Positions 1-12,656 of a stretch of DNA of 64,000 bases are shown here, in pieces (the stretch's first letter is position 1; each line of letters begins with the position of its first letter). The notes under the pieces are model-generated. The model did no database searches. It was not told where the DNA came from and was given only the letters and a program-made list of their open reading frames with translations. The DNA is from Spirometra erinaceieuropaei. Its lineage: Eukaryota; Platyhelminthes; Cestoda; Diphyllobothriidea; Diphyllobothriidae. Location of the stretch: positions 617,070 through 681,069 of the forward strand of contig CACRXP010000192.1 of NCBI GenBank assembly GCA_902702965.1, written 5' to 3'. A program made the position numbers and the translations under genes.

Positions 1-17
1 GAGGAGGAGGAGGAGGC
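1..17. repeat. GAG trinucleotide microsatellite at window edge
   Basis: A short run of GAG repeats opens the window and may continue to the left. It probably lies in an intron or intergenic sequence upstream of the first visible exon. Confidence 0.8.
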
Positions 18-340
18 AAAGATACACGAGGAAAGCTGAAAACGATGTTGTTTTCACAACTGCCAGCCGCAGGCAAATATGCAACTATTTACACGCGCAA
101 AAGTGCAAAAAACAAAAACGTCTGTTTAATTAATGCAAGTAGCCTGATCATGCGTGAGTGAAGTGCCGCGCCGATGGGGGTTTGGCGTGTGGATTTGGCT
201 GGACTGCGATTTCTGATTTGTAACGCAACATTTCCCATACCATCAGAACTCTCCTCTATTCTGTTAATAAACATCTGCAAGCAAAGAGGTCTTACCGAAT
301 GCAGTGGAAATGTGCCCAATCTGCGTTCATTCCATTTCAG

Positions 341-1872
341 ACCGAGGAAGCATACAATGGCGTCGCGATTTCTGATGAAGCACCAGGAACCATGAACACA
401 ACTCCATTTTGCGCCATCCCGCAGGGTGCCGTATTTGGAGCACCAATTCAGACACAGGAGCAAAGTATGCAACTGCCTGTAAGTTGACTTAACCCACATG
501 TTATACGCATGTAACTGCCTATACTTTCCTCCCTGTGGACAATGAGACAAACTGATGTTTCAGTAAGCTCGGAGCAGAAAGTAGTCCACACGCAGAATGT
601 TGCTGACTGCAAGACTGACCATATCAATGTCCATTGTATTTCAGGACGTGCCCCATGTGCTGGCGGTGTTTATTCAGAAGCTCGAAGAGCGAGGGCTTGA
701 TTCTCCTGAACTGTACACAAATATACCCAATTCCCTGTCTCTCTACGTAAAGACGCATTTGATTAACTCAGTGAGTTTCCTGAAGACACTTAACACTCTC
801 TTATTCAAATCCTGCTTCTTTGTGTGTTATCGGGATCCTACCGATGAGATCTGTACAGTTATTGCATTAACATGCATTAACCACATTTCAGTACCCTGTT
901 GACGATCTGGCGCGAATCCACCCAGAACTCTTCGCAGACCCTCACGACCTAGCAGCAATGATTACCCTCTACGTTGAATGTCTGCCGACGAGACTATTGG
1001 AGGGCATGGGTGAGTCATTCATCTGACATGAGTTTACTTTTCACGCTAGGCGCTTTCTAACGAGAAGTCAGTAGTCAATAGTGAGCAGTTTTCTTGTTTT
1101 TCTCACAATTGGCAATGCCTTCTCCCATCACTCGGTGCTTTTCCGCTCGGCCGTAATCGAAAAAGGACACTTATAATTATGCCGTTGCAGCGGAAGATGG
1201 GGCTTTTTACATGATTCCTAATGCAACTGTAGTTCAATTGAATGAGGATCATGCATACAGCCTGTTTCGAAATGACGCGATGGGTGTTGTCGTTTTCAGA
1301 GGTGTGGAGATCAGCGCTGGCAACACTGCCACGAAATGGTGAGGCCGACTTGTGCATGCCTGAGACGTCTGTGGACCTCGTCCTGCAGTCCAGTGAGGAG
1401 GTGACATGTCTGGTGAGTTGCGAGGTAGCATGTGCATAGCTGGCTGTCTATGCGTTGTTCAGCTTCAAGTGCCTAACGCCTGCCCTCCAATGTCCACAGC
1501 GATTCACGTCTTTCCAACTGACTGGAGGTGTGCTTTCAGTGCATGGTGAAGTTGGTGCCTACTTGGCCACACTGGACCACCTGTTCACACACTGGCACAA
1601 GGTGTGGCAGTTGGTCCGCCAGCGCTCGCAAGAAGAGGTGGTACGCCTATTCATCCTCATATGCCGAGCTGTGTCCGGCCAGGCCGATGACGAATCTGTT
1701 CAGGTAGGATCTTGCTGCGGCAGCTGCAAGTTTCTCCTTAAGGCAGGATTTTCCATCAATCTGACCGGCATTTATAGGCATTTGTCTTCCGTACTTACAG
1801 GTGGTGTATGACTTGGTCAGCAAGTGGCCCGACATCAGGCGGGACATCATTGCAGAACTAGGAAACCTGTAA
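341..1872 (+). CDS. RhoGAP-fold C-terminal region of a multi-exon protein (OCRL/INPP5B-like candidate), 5' partial
   Basis: Six exons join in frame: 341-478, 645-770, 892-1009, 1300-1412, 1500-1703 and 1801-1872, ending in TAA. All have AG acceptors and GT donors, and phases agree (0,0,1,0,0). They give 256 residues; the 5' part lies outside the window. The pattern fits a RhoGAP (BH) fold. A helix after VPHVLAVF leads to GLDSPELYT, equivalent to the GLxxxxLFR segment. DLAAMITLYVECLP matches the LAxxxxxYLxxLPxP helix, YLATLDHLFTHWHK matches the helix carrying the YLxxLxxFL pattern, and a final helical segment precedes the stop. The arginine finger position reads threonine (LYT), so GAP catalysis is unlikely. 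Ending directly after this domain, without an arginine finger, resembles OCRL/INPP5B inositol 5-phosphatases, where the domain binds Rab/Rho and clathrin partners. The p85 PI3K subunit is the alternative. The upstream catalytic domain cannot be seen, so the family assignment is inference. Confidence 0.6.
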
Positions 1873-4084
1873 CCGGACACAAGTTGGTGCACGAAGTAAG
1901 TCCGTTGCATTTCAATCTGGCCGGCGGTCAGTTGGATGTTTGAATCATTATGCTAGGGTATATGGCCCTGTGGAATTTTTCTTCAAATGTACATTGGTTT
2001 ACGCACAAATGCTCACCAACTATGGTCTCGACTATGTTGAGGCAGCCCGCATCGACCGAGGAACGAAGGCCTAATCCGGTGGCTTTAGTTCGGGCACGCG
2101 TTCTGCATGCGAGACAGGCTAATTGATAATTTGAATTCCTCCTTCAACATATTCGCGGTATCCCACGCATTCGGGACATTATTATTATCTGGCCTCCTCT
2201 CTTCACTCGTCTAACTTGAGCAATCTCCGCAGCCCAACGAACCCGTGCAGTTGATGCGTTAAGATCTTGGTTACAATCATAGCAGGAATTAGAAACAGTC
2301 AGTTATCGCCTAAGATCTAGACTTTGCATTCTCAAGCACAAATTATGGGTGATAGAACTACGACTGCATGGTGGTTATTCGAAGTAGTAAAGTGGCATGT
2401 AGGATGTTTGACAGCTCAGTTGTTGTTACTGGAGGTAGGGAGAGAGAGAGAGTTTGCAACCATATGCAATATGCGACGGAAGTTTTGGCGAAAGCCTAAG
2501 CCAACTACACCCTGAAGTGCTTCTTCTGCGTTAACAGACTTAACAAACATGCCATTGATAATCTAATGTCTCCCCATTTTTACTTCGTCAGCTGGTTGAT
2601 CGGCCTCAAGTGAGTTCCTGGCAAGTTCCCTCTTACGAATTCGCAACACGTATTGGGCGGTGCTCGAGCTCTGTCCCCCATCCACGTGACAAGCCCAACG
2701 ATTATCTTTGAGATGGCGAGCAGGATCGGGTCACAAACGCTCTGTGGAACTGGCAACAGGCTTGCCTGCAACATGATCAGACGATCTAGGTCCCGAGCTG
2801 AGGCGATTGAGTGCTTGATTCTGATTGTTCAATTTGTTTCATGTGAACCTCGTAGAATCCAACCGTTGTGTTTTGTTAGAATATTCAAGATGAGATTGTT
2901 AAAATAAACGTTTCTTGTTCTCGAACTTCTGTCCTTTTCATTGACGATGTCCTATCTTGAAGATGATGTCACATTCCACTTGACCCACCTATCTGTACCA
3001 AAGGGTATCTCCCTTGCCTTCTCAATATGTACGTGATCTGGCGTGCGAAGCTTTGTGTGCAGTGTCGGCCATGGCAGTGAATGACAGGCCTGTGGAAGGG
3101 AAGTAGCATGATGTTGCGGGATCGTAAGACGTATGCGGGTGGTTTGGTCTCCGTTCGATAAAGATCTCTTATTCGGACGCTCAGACGATACAACGAAACG
3201 GGTTCGCCACCGAAATACTGCTGGAAAATTTCGCCCCTAACCCAAGCCTCGAGCGTAACCATAACACTACTCTTAACCCAAGCCCTTATTTCTCTGGAAT
3301 TTAGTTCAAAGCTACCTGTATTACGTCGGGTTCCCTATTTCTGCGTACTGCCAGGGGAAAGCGGGGCGGGGGGTGGGCACATAAACGATTCTTAACTTGG
3401 GTTCATAAGTAGCCTAGATAAGTGCGGGTGGACGGACAGGGAATGTTCTGGTGATTCTGCCTGGAGTGTAGTTTTTATTCAAGAATTCCATGGAGTGGAA
3501 TATGGCCGAATAGGTCCGTGAGATGTCGGAATTTCCGGGGCCGAACGATCAAGTGATATGAGAGTGGGATTGTGTGTCAGGCCTCCAGACACTGGTTTGC
3601 CGGTCTCATTGCGATTAATTTGCAAGTGGCAGATCAAGCTGATGCTTGATGGCGATATTCTGCAGGTTGACAGAAGTATGCACACTGGCGAGGTTAGTGG
3701 CGGTGGTATAATCGTGTGCTATGAGGTGGGAGAGGGGCTGGTCGTACTGACGTGCTGCTGTCGCTGTTTTTCGTGCATTCGTTAGCAAACAGGAGGTCGT
3801 TGGCAATGGTAGGGCATACTCCTGAAGATGTTTTCACGCGACGGATTCTGAGTAGTTTTGCGCCCCTTCTGTAATCAATGTCAGTCCCCTGTTACTTCTC
3901 ACGGCAGGCGACCATGGGTGTAGCAGGCACTTGACTGCACGACACAGCTGCGAGTGTCTCGGCTCGTCAGTTAGTATCCCATCGTTGCCCCGTGTGTTTT
4001 CTGACGGACTCTTCAGTTTGAAATTTCAGCAATTCAATCTCCTAGGAAGTTATTTGTTCTCTTGGAGTGAGTTCTTCCCAATTA
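1873..4084. other. 3' flank and intergenic DNA, no gene recognised
   Basis: This stretch follows the RhoGAP-fold gene. An AATAAA occurs near 2901, too far downstream to assign as its polyadenylation signal with confidence. Reading frames are short and lack recognisable domains. Confidence 0.5.
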
Positions 4085-4190
4085 TGCGTACTATGCGCAG
4101 TCCAAATGTGATAGGAATTTTTAAACCGAAATCCATCAGCTCCAGTAGCATTACCGAGTAATATTCATAAACTGCAAAAAGTCAACCAGT
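4085..4190 (+). repeat. Dispersed repeat D, copy 1
   Basis: About 100 bp related to 34395-34550 and 61470-61610. The shared core contains CCGAAATCCATCAGC and, a few bases later, GAGTAATATTCATAA. The family is unclassified and has no coding content. Confidence 0.5.
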
Positions 4191-4281
4191 AATAAACACG
4201 TCTGGCATGATTTGCCATACGGACAACACAGATACCAGTCTACAAAACTTTATTTGCTCGAAGTTAGCTTGCCAAGTTCTG

Positions 4282-4396
4282 AAGACATTTAGGCAGGTGC
4301 TCAACTGTCCTGGCTGCCAATTGCCTTTGCGTTCGCCCAATGTACTTGCATCCACAACTGGTAGCCAGGTCAGTTGAGCAGTTGCCTAAATGGCTT
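4282..4396 (-). mobile_element. Penelope-like GIY-YIG endonuclease fragment inside an inverted repeat
   Basis: Read on the minus strand, 4390 to 4270 encodes SCGCKYIGRTQRQLAARTVE followed by HLPKCL. This is the second half of a GIY-YIG endonuclease core (YIG, conserved Arg, then EH) as found at the C-terminus of Penelope-like retroelements. The arms 4282-4318 and 4360-4396 are inverted copies of each other. The second arm, on the + strand, encodes the similar ARSVEQLPKWL, so two fragments meet head to head. The reverse transcriptase part is absent. Confidence 0.6.
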
Positions 4397-4399
4397 CTA

Positions 4400-5655
4400 A
4401 AGCATGATAACAAAATTCCATGAAATTAATGAAGAGTTTAAAAGCCGGAAAATATTATGTGGTGTTTCTCACCTTCTATGGCGACTTGCATTTCCTATTG
4501 AGTTACCTTCATACTGCATGGGAATTTGTCAGTGAATGCTGTGTCCTTTCTTCGCAAGTACTCTGTCATTTAAGGATTGCTTGTATTCGCTTTCAGACCG
4601 GACTCTGGCGAACCAAATATCCCTAAAGCGGCCTGTGTTGTAGGTTAGCATTTCAAACTATTGGCTAGGTTGCCATTTGTGAAAGGACAGAATTACATCA
4701 GAAGTTGGATGAAATTTTAATTTGCCTGAGTAGGTAGTCAGGTTTGGAAAAGTGGGTCTTTCCGTGCGCCGTTTTGCTTTGATTTTTCGTGGGTAACTAT
4801 TGAGTGCGGTAGGCGTTGTGTTGCTTTGTCTGCGTGCAGTGTCGTCAAGTGGAAAGAGGGTCGTATAGCCCGTTAATATTGGCTAGGCCTGACGAGTTGC
4901 CGGTATTGCCGCGAAATCTATGTGGGCTGGTTGACGGCTGGCCCCTATCAACTTCTTTAAACCCTCCGTTGGATGAAAACTAGTCTATCTCCGGGCGCGA
5001 ACAATCAATGTCCACAGATTATACACGACAGTCAGAGGAGAAGAAACTAATTACCTTGGAGGATCCGGCTCGGCGTTGAGCTGGTATTTAAAGTTACACC
5101 TTGATGTACACGCGTAGTTTAGCACACGAAAACAACATGTTCTTTCATGTCCCTACAAGTTCCAGGATTTGTTTCGTAGTCGTTCCACCACCACCACCAC
5201 CACCATCCCCAGCCCCCTCTACTCCTTAATGCATTCTCTCCTCTTTGCAGCGGTGTAAATGGCTGCGCCTTGCATTCTCCGTTCCCCGACACCAAACCGA
5301 CTTCCTCCATATCTCTGCTTCCCGTTGCAACGGACTCATGTATTAAAAATGAATCTGCTCCTGCTGTTGCCAGTCCTTATTTTTCACACCCTGGTCGAGG
5401 TTTGGGCCTTTGACTAGTTCGTGCACTCCGAGTAGAGCAAATCAGTCAGTTGATCAACGATTCCATTGCGATTTCTGGATGGGAACATCCTACGGCTTGA
5501 CTGGCTTGTCAGCCAATGACAACTTTTGAACGTCTTTGCCTGTTTGCCGAGCCATCTGTTTCAAGTTGTCATGTCGATGCAGGCTGTGGTAATGTATTTT
5601 GCACCCTCAAACGGACCATGTAGTAGATACTTTGAACCAACAGAGGGGGGGCATA
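4400..5655. other. Intergenic DNA, no gene recognised
   Basis: No coding domain or RNA gene was identified. A short CAC trinucleotide run sits near 5187-5205. Confidence 0.45.
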
Positions 5656-5659
5656 TCGG

Positions 5660-6060
5660 ATTCTGGCAGGTGTCCTCGGAATGCACACCATAACAAATGT
5701 CAACATTCTAGGGTGAGGTAGCAGACCCAGTTGCCGACAGTCGTCGCGCCCATTGGGATCCCTGTCGCCGCCCATTGTTGTTATTGGTTAAAATCCTGCT
5801 CACTTGCCGTGTGGATCAGGGGCTATGGAGTGGAGCGCCGACGTGCGGGCTCGACCGTGCCATCAACCTGGGCCCTACCCCATCTCCGGTCATCTTGACA
5901 GCGTCTTGACACCGGATCCAGGTGGGAGAGGAGGGGGAGTGCTGTGGGTGTTGGGCAAGTCTACTACCACTTTAAGCTAACTCACACACATGTCACTGTG
6001 CCTGCTTCACGTTGTCGTGGAGCACACGGTGGGTATCTTCGGTAAGGACAATCGAACTGT
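5660..6060 (+). repeat. Dispersed repeat B, long copy 1
   Basis: This segment is similar along most of its length to 37490-37970, and its 3' half also recurs at 22370-22555 (minus), 27440-27620 and 49920-50270. Markers are a GGTNGCAGACCC(A/G)GTTGCCGAC segment, a TTGACACCGG(G)TCCAGGTG segment, a G(C/T)(G/T)CAAGTCT box and a TGGAGCACACGGTG box. There is no convincing coding frame. It could be a non-autonomous element, but the class is unknown. Confidence 0.65.
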
Positions 6061-6228
6061 TGGAGGGAATTAGAATAATTAACAGACCAGACCGCATTTG
6101 GCCCCTTTTAACGACTATCCAGCTAGGTATTTCGGTATGCGCAACGCTCCTTCACCATCCATAGATTGGATCAGGTGCTAAAATCAGCAAAACATGTCGA
6201 TAGCGTCTGCCCTGATACACAATTTACG

Positions 6229-6264
6229 ATGGAGGAGGAGGAGGAGAAGGAGAAGGAGGAGGAA
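6229..6264. repeat. GGA/GAA-rich microsatellite
   Basis: Imperfect purine trinucleotide run (GGAGGAGGAGAAGGAG and similar). Confidence 0.8.
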
Positions 6265-6489
6265 AGTAATCGACTTGTCTTCCTTATATTCTTTGGAACT
6301 GTGGGGGTCTAAAGACCAGATCTTTCGGAAAAGCGACAACTACGACGCAAGTCCTGCTCTCCATCATCGTAGACCCGATAGGCTACAAGGGCAGATGCGT
6401 AATGGCGTGTGGAGAAGCACGGAATTAAATCGAAAAATAAGGTTGGTAAAATAAAATACCCATAACCGGTGCTTAAATCGAGTGACTAC

Positions 6490-6800
6490 AAGTATACTGC
6501 GCGGCCAGAACTGCTGTCTCCTACCTGCCGATTTCTTTGAGTTGGCTACCACAACGAAACTCCGAGGTCATCCACTTAAACTACTTGTGACTGGCGCCAG
6601 GCTGGACATGCGGAAATCCTTCTTTTGAAACAGAGTGGGCGAGGCTTGAAATGCTCTGGCTGCAGATGTTGTCAATATCTCACAAAACGTCATAATGTCA
6701 CTTGACCAATTTCGTCTTAAAATTTCGTTCGAGCTGTTAATCAACCTCATTATATTACTGTCTGTATTTCAGTAACGCTTGTTTTTTATTATTCTCCTAA
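6490..6800 (+). mobile_element. CR1/Jockey-group LINE, degenerate C-terminal end of the reverse transcriptase ORF
   Basis: Conceptual translation with stops and shifts gives FFELATTTKLRGHPLKLLV, TGARLDMRKSFF, then a degraded RVVKAWNALPADVV segment. The better-preserved copy at 27690-28028 encodes the same region. Both are followed by a TATTTCAGTAAC motif in the 3' UTR. Internal stops (for example TGA in place of a codon near 6628) make this a dead 5'-truncated copy. Confidence 0.7.
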
Positions 6801-7709
6801 GTCTGTTGAACGTGAGTGTTGGCATTCAATTCATCTCCCTCCGAAACTGAGATCGCACCAACTATCCATAGACTGACTACTGTACAGCACATTCAATAAT
6901 GTTAATGTTTTTAACACCTGGAACAATTCGTGTATCTGACTGGTTTCGAAAACTTTGCTAATATGAAAATAACATCTGCAGCTGTTTGATGTTTCCATTT
7001 TCACATTTTTGATACAGTTAGCTTCATTGTAAAAAACAGGAAGTTCAAAGCTTCAACATCTACGTTTTCCTAAAATAAACTAGGACTGAAACTGGAAAAA
7101 AATACAACTTTATTAATCAACGCGTTCGTAAATAAAACGACAGCCCAAATCCAGCCGGCTCCACGTTTTCGCCAACACTCCCATACACCAGGAGTGTTTC
7201 GTGTGCCGTCAAAAGCCTTCTGACGCCTCTAAGTGTCGGAATTGCACAGAGGTCACGGGGAGCCACGAGACGTGGGGCATGAGGACGAAAGACCCCACTC
7301 TGCGGTAGTTCGCCTGATTTGATGCAGTTGTGGAAAAACCAAGTACGTGGAGCAACTGAGAGACAACTTGGGCCGCAAGTTGCTTGAGTCCTGGTTCTCC
7401 TATTAAGAAGCCCAATCACCTCACCCACTCTCTGCTGAGACTTTACTGACCAGATTAACCAGTCTCGTGGTGGGCACGTGGGCAAGCGGTAATCCTAGTT
7501 TCTGTGTCGGCGGATCTTATTTTTGAGTCATTCCCTCACAAATAATCAAAGGGAGTGATAAGTTTGTTGCGTGTCATCGAGCCTTTGTCTCACCAAATGT
7601 GCCATCACAACAGCCAGTGCTGTAAAGACCCTGGACCGAGATGGAGGACAGACTGGGACGCGGTAGGCGTTAGGCAAGCTGCGTAGATTTCGCGCATCGC
7701 GGAGAGGAG

Positions 7710-7744
<35 letters not shown>

Positions 7745-9302
7745 GATGCCGCAGAATCCACTACCAGGTACTGCAACGCATTCCTCACTACAAAAATTTG
7801 ACGTGTTTTGAAACTGTCACTACGAGTTAAGAGTTCTAGCATGAAAGCCTCTCAACAGACTGGGTGACTCAATCCGTTCAAGACGAACAGTCAGGATCAA
7901 TGCTATTTCTGAATGTGTCCCCTGCGACACCCCCACTCAGATACGATCTCAGCCACCCTCTCTGTTGTGAAACCCCGGTGCATTGCAAATAGGCACGCGC
8001 AGATCTGCCGTTTTACTTTGTCAGCCACTGACTCCTAGTTCGGTTCTTGTAGCCTCTGTCTTGCAATCGGGTCAAGGCGGACTAGAGAGGAGAAGATGCG
8101 GTCGGTTCTTGGCAAATCAGCCTCCCGATAAACTAACTTCTGCGCAAGTTACCGGTGCCACAGCCAATCCGTTGAGCAAACACTAAACCACCTCACTCTT
8201 GATGATCGAACTGTTGGTTATCGTTTACAAGGCAAGAGTATATTTAGAAGTGTCTCTCAATAAATTATATATTTCGGTGAGAACTACAAATGAGGGTGGT
8301 CTTTGCTTTGAGATCACTGCGCGGACACGCGACGCAGTACAGGATAGTGCATACTCGGAATTTATTTGGGAAATGTGTAAGGTTGCACAAAATGATTGCT
8401 CACAATAGAACAGAAGGAGACGGACGATTCCTTGGATGAGGCATTTCAACTAACCGCTGGAAGATACTCCCAAGGGATAGTATAAACTAGATGTGGGATG
8501 CAGAAGGCAGTGGGCAAAGGATAGGTTTAGCTGAATGTAGGGGAATTCTTGGGAAACATGGCAGGGGTTGCGTGCAACAAAGGATTGAATGAAGGACATT
8601 GAGAGACATTCGATTAAGTTGTTTCGCGCTATCTAAACGAAATACGTAGGTAGTATATAAAATTAAATATCACTGCGGGGTGACTGAACCTGCTACCGAG
8701 GTTTGCGATTGTCAACAGAGGGATTTCGCGCGCAAGACGATGAAAGGAGTCTGTAGTAAAGGAGGGTGAATTAGTTCATATGGCACAATATTAGCAATAT
8801 GACATAACCCATGACAAAAGGAAGACGTTTTCGTTGAAATAGCAGCAATTCATTTTCCAAGCTTTATGTCGTCCAATTCCAAATGTTATAAAAACAGATC
8901 GACGCCATACTCCACGCTGCTCCACTGCATTCACTGTATTAGTCAATCATCTGCTGAATTCAGGTCAGATGACGTTCTAGATGCCCCAGGAGTACCCGTA
9001 CGATCTTCTTTTCCGTAAATAATTGCCGTTGCGTCAGATTATACAACTTTATTCATACACGTGGTTGCAATTGCTAACAAATTCGTCTGCGTTAATATGA
9101 AAAAGGTAACACTTGGACGACCTTTCTGTGGAGTGAGATTAAGAGCAGAAAAACGTCCACAGTCACAGCAGACTTACTTCTTCTGCGCTGCTGATCAACC
9201 TGCCATACGAATGCACAATGGCTTTATAACCCGTGTGATCGCCATTTTCACTTCCGCACTTCGTTCTGTCTTCGTTGGCGGTATCTCACAGTCCCATGAT
9301 TC

Positions 9303-9338
<36 letters not shown>

Positions 9339-10717
9339 ACTATTGAGTCAACATCCCCAGTGCTTTTACATAATCAAGTGTTCTCGAAGTTCATTACAAG
9401 CTTTTGTACACTAATAGAGGATAACAAGTCTGGGAGATTACTTTCGCATTCCATGGTCTCAGAAAAGCCTTAGAATGCTCAGAGTTCATGCGGAATCGGA
9501 GAACGCATATCAACGCTCCATTTCTGAAGGAGGCAAATGTGATTTCAACTGACCTTATCTCGCTTGCCTAAATCCATATTTTTGCATATAGTTGCTCTTA
9601 GCATGAGTTCGAATAATGTCGAAAACAGAACTGGAAACCCCGGTGAGTCAGAAAAAACGATATTTCATCCCATCAGGGACCCTTTAGAGAGGTAATCGTG
9701 GACAGCGTCTCTTCGGTGGTTAATAATCTGAAATGTACCACACTGAAACTCCTAAGACATTCCTCAGATTTTTAAACTCATATTTAAGGTAAAATTACGT
9801 CAAATTATTCATGTTCTCAGATCATTATTTTATATGGAAATTCAGCCGAAAATTTCGTAAAAGAGATGAAAATTGCAATGTGTTGTTTTAGGCGAGTCTC
9901 TAGAACTCGAAGTTTACTCAAATACCAGAGATGCGTGAACCAAATTTTAACCCAAAAATTGGTTTTTCCTTGTAAATTTACATTTTTCGACCGCAATGGG
10001 GCTTGCGGTGCGTACTTCTATTGTTCTTTTTTACCTTGTCTACGGGGCCAATAAGAATAATAAACGCTAGAAACTATAACTTGCGCTTACTCTTAACAAA
10101 GGTATTCAGGGTTCAGCTTGTTTCAATAACTAGGCAAAGAGTTCGGATATCCGCGCCAACTCCCGAAGTTTAGTAAGCGTTTCAGAGGATATATTTTTAT
10201 AGATATAAGGGTCTTCGGGAAAGATCGAGTTGTACTCGTGAATTTTCAAGCTGGTGACACCGACCGCTCATCAGACGAAAGAAACAGAGGGAAAAGTGAA
10301 ATGGTCAGACTACATTAGTTGGCATGACAGGATAACCACTGACAGGCAAGCAACTAGTGTGTGAAATACATGGGCACGTAATTAGACTGGGATCTGCAAC
10401 AGGGGAGGGAAGAGGGAACTGTTGCGACTCCCTGTGTTGGAGAGAAGGGGTGGGGTGGCGACTCAGTGGGACTGCAGACAGTGGACTTAGTGCCCGTCGA
10501 TCCGGCATTGGGATATATGTTTGTATGAATCCCTACGTTAATTCTGGAATAAGTACCTATATGGTGTACTTTTACGGATTCAAACGGATATAGCATTAGG
10601 AAAAATTCGGCGTGCTAACGGTCACTTGACTGAGGAGACTTAAGCCAATTATAAGGAAGTCTAGTTAAGCGATTTTTTGTCACATGTTTATAACACTTTT
10701 TAAAGTCCCTGGCCGTC
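6800..10717. other. Intergenic DNA with two dinucleotide microsatellites, no gene recognised
   Basis: A (GA)n run at 7713-7742 and a (CT)n run at 9306-9335 are the only clear features. Both lie inside short frames that give arginine/serine or serine/leucine repeats and are not genes. I see no domain in the remaining sequence. Confidence 0.5.
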
Positions 10718-10790
10718 GGTTCCGTGGTGTAGTGGTTATCACGTCTGCCTAACACGCAGAAGGTCCCCAGTTCGAAACTGGGCGGAGCCA
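10718..10790 (+). tRNA. tRNA-Val (anticodon AAC)
   Basis: The full cloverleaf can be drawn. The acceptor GGTTCCG pairs with CGGAGCC (one G-T pair), a D arm contains the A box TGGTGTAGTGG, and the anticodon stem TCTGC/GCAGA closes the loop CTAACAC with AAC at 10751-10753. The T arm CCCAG/CTGGG has a B box GTTCGAAAC. The discriminator is A and no intron is present. No T-run terminator follows directly, which is slightly unusual for a Pol III gene. Confidence 0.93.
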
Positions 10791-12640
10791 AATTTATGAC
10801 GGTCAGCCGTCAAAAACACTTGCACCCGCGGAAAGACGGCAAGCGAATCCTGGATACAAGATGAATAGGGGATGCACTTTTGGTGAGATGGGAGGTTGTC
10901 AAGCTGTGGGTCGCATCATATTAGAACATAAAGGAGCCTAGGGCCCTGATGCAGCCGAGTCCGGACAAGTACGACACATGTCTTCTGGAAGTGCGACAGC
11001 ACGCGACAAAGATGGCAAACGGTCTAAGATGCTGATATCTACAAGAATTGGAATGCCTTCATCCGTTCCCTCTGTGTAGCAGACAGCAACATTCACAAGA
11101 TACTACATGATGACATCTCTAATAGTAAGAATGTGCGCATCGAGCTCGCCGATGTCCGCGTTCGCACCGCCCAAGCGTATCAATATTGATACCGAATCAT
11201 ATGATATGGTTGATATTTGCGCCGTGATAAGGTTGCTAGGGGCACAAATAGCCGCGTGCGCATGCACATGCTAATCGATGGGATCAGGTGATCGGGCGGA
11301 GTCACGCGCGTCCACAGCCCCGTCATTGCCCCGTCCGTAACCCCGCCCAAACGGGGCTCAGCCCCCCTGGCCCCGGGATCTAGCAGGGGCAGTTTCTGGG
11401 CGCCACTTCCTGCTCAACCACGTTAGAGTGGGCACACTCTGTCTGGTGGACACCCTTTGTCTTTTCTCGTCTCGCCGTCAGCCTGCTCTTTTCATCTTCC
11501 TTTTATGTTTAGAGGTGCAGGCAGTCGCACCCACCAACGTAACGTCGTTACGACAGGAAGCCACCACAATCGTACGAAATGTTTGCGAAAAGTGAGGCGA
11601 ATGGTACCGTCGGGAATATTATCGTCGTACACATCGTCTGACAGCTTCATAAAGCAATAGCAGTTCTACTTTTGTCCCATCTTCGTAGACGCTCGATGAA
11701 GATACATTTAAATATGCGCAGGTCGAATCTTCGCCCTGAATTCTTCACACAACAGATAAGAGAACCATGAAATTAACTCCCCGAATTATTTGCGGAGGCG
11801 ACGTCGATGCAGGTCTTTTATAGCCATTCTTGCGTATGCCCCGGCACACACGTATTGGCGGGGTGGAAGCGTTTGAGGCTATCCGGCTTCCAGAATAGTC
11901 GTCCAACTCCTGGTTGGCCGTCTGAGGGAGCGCATTCAGGTAGCGCACTGCCTGTTTTTCCGTGCGAATTTGGCTCCGTCTCGTTTATAGGAAGTTTCCG
12001 TAACATTTTGTGAGGACGGGGATGCCTGCGCTAGGTCCGGCCACTCTTCAATCACCTTATAAGTCGTTTTGGGCTCGGCTCTCGGTGCGACAATAGGGGA
12101 GGGTGGCCGAATTTCGCTGAACATAACCGAATGTTTGTCAACAGCACCTGTTTCCAGCATCATTCCAAATATCTCTTGACACGGTATTTAAATCGCGGCC
12201 TTGCGGTCAATAAGATCGACTGTTATCTGGCTGGGTTAATGTTCCATAGCAGGGTTCACAATAACAGGTCGATGCATTGCGCCGAAACTGGTAACGTCCG
12301 TGGAATTGTGCATGTTCTCGTTCGCTCACGCCCGAAAGTTCGTTGTAGTCCATTTTCATATTTCTGTCTACAGACCACTTCTTATAGTTATTCTATTTCT
12401 TAAGCATTTCCTAAACACGAATTTATTTACTGTTGTTAACCTTGGTGTTTGCGGAACGGTTACGCGGAGACTCCAACTGGTGTGAGTTTTGGTTTAACTA
12501 ACCGACTTTTCTCCCATTGCCTTGGTTCTTCAATGGGCGGCGTTAACACTTAAGTCCGTCCTGGCGTGGTCGTCTCGTTTGGTTTTTCTCGACTTAGTTT
12601 CGGCGTTGGCTCTCGTTATCGGTTGACCCGGCCCGCTGAA
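10791..12640. other. Intergenic DNA up to the Gypsy primer-binding site, possibly including a decayed 5' LTR
   Basis: No gene recognised. If the element that follows had a 5' LTR it should end just before 12641, but no second LTR is available for comparison, so no boundary can be set. Confidence 0.4.
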
Positions 12641-12656
12641 GTGGCGACCCCTGAAC
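12641..12656 (+). other. Putative Gypsy primer-binding site
   Basis: GTGGCGACCCCTGAAC lies about 130 bp before the gag start at 12784. It resembles the TGGYGACCCC-type primer-binding sites of flatworm Gypsy elements. Only similarity and position support it. Confidence 0.4.

Noticed and set aside
89..550. 153-residue minus-strand frame
   Set aside because: It overlaps the + strand exon 341-478 and has no recognisable motif.
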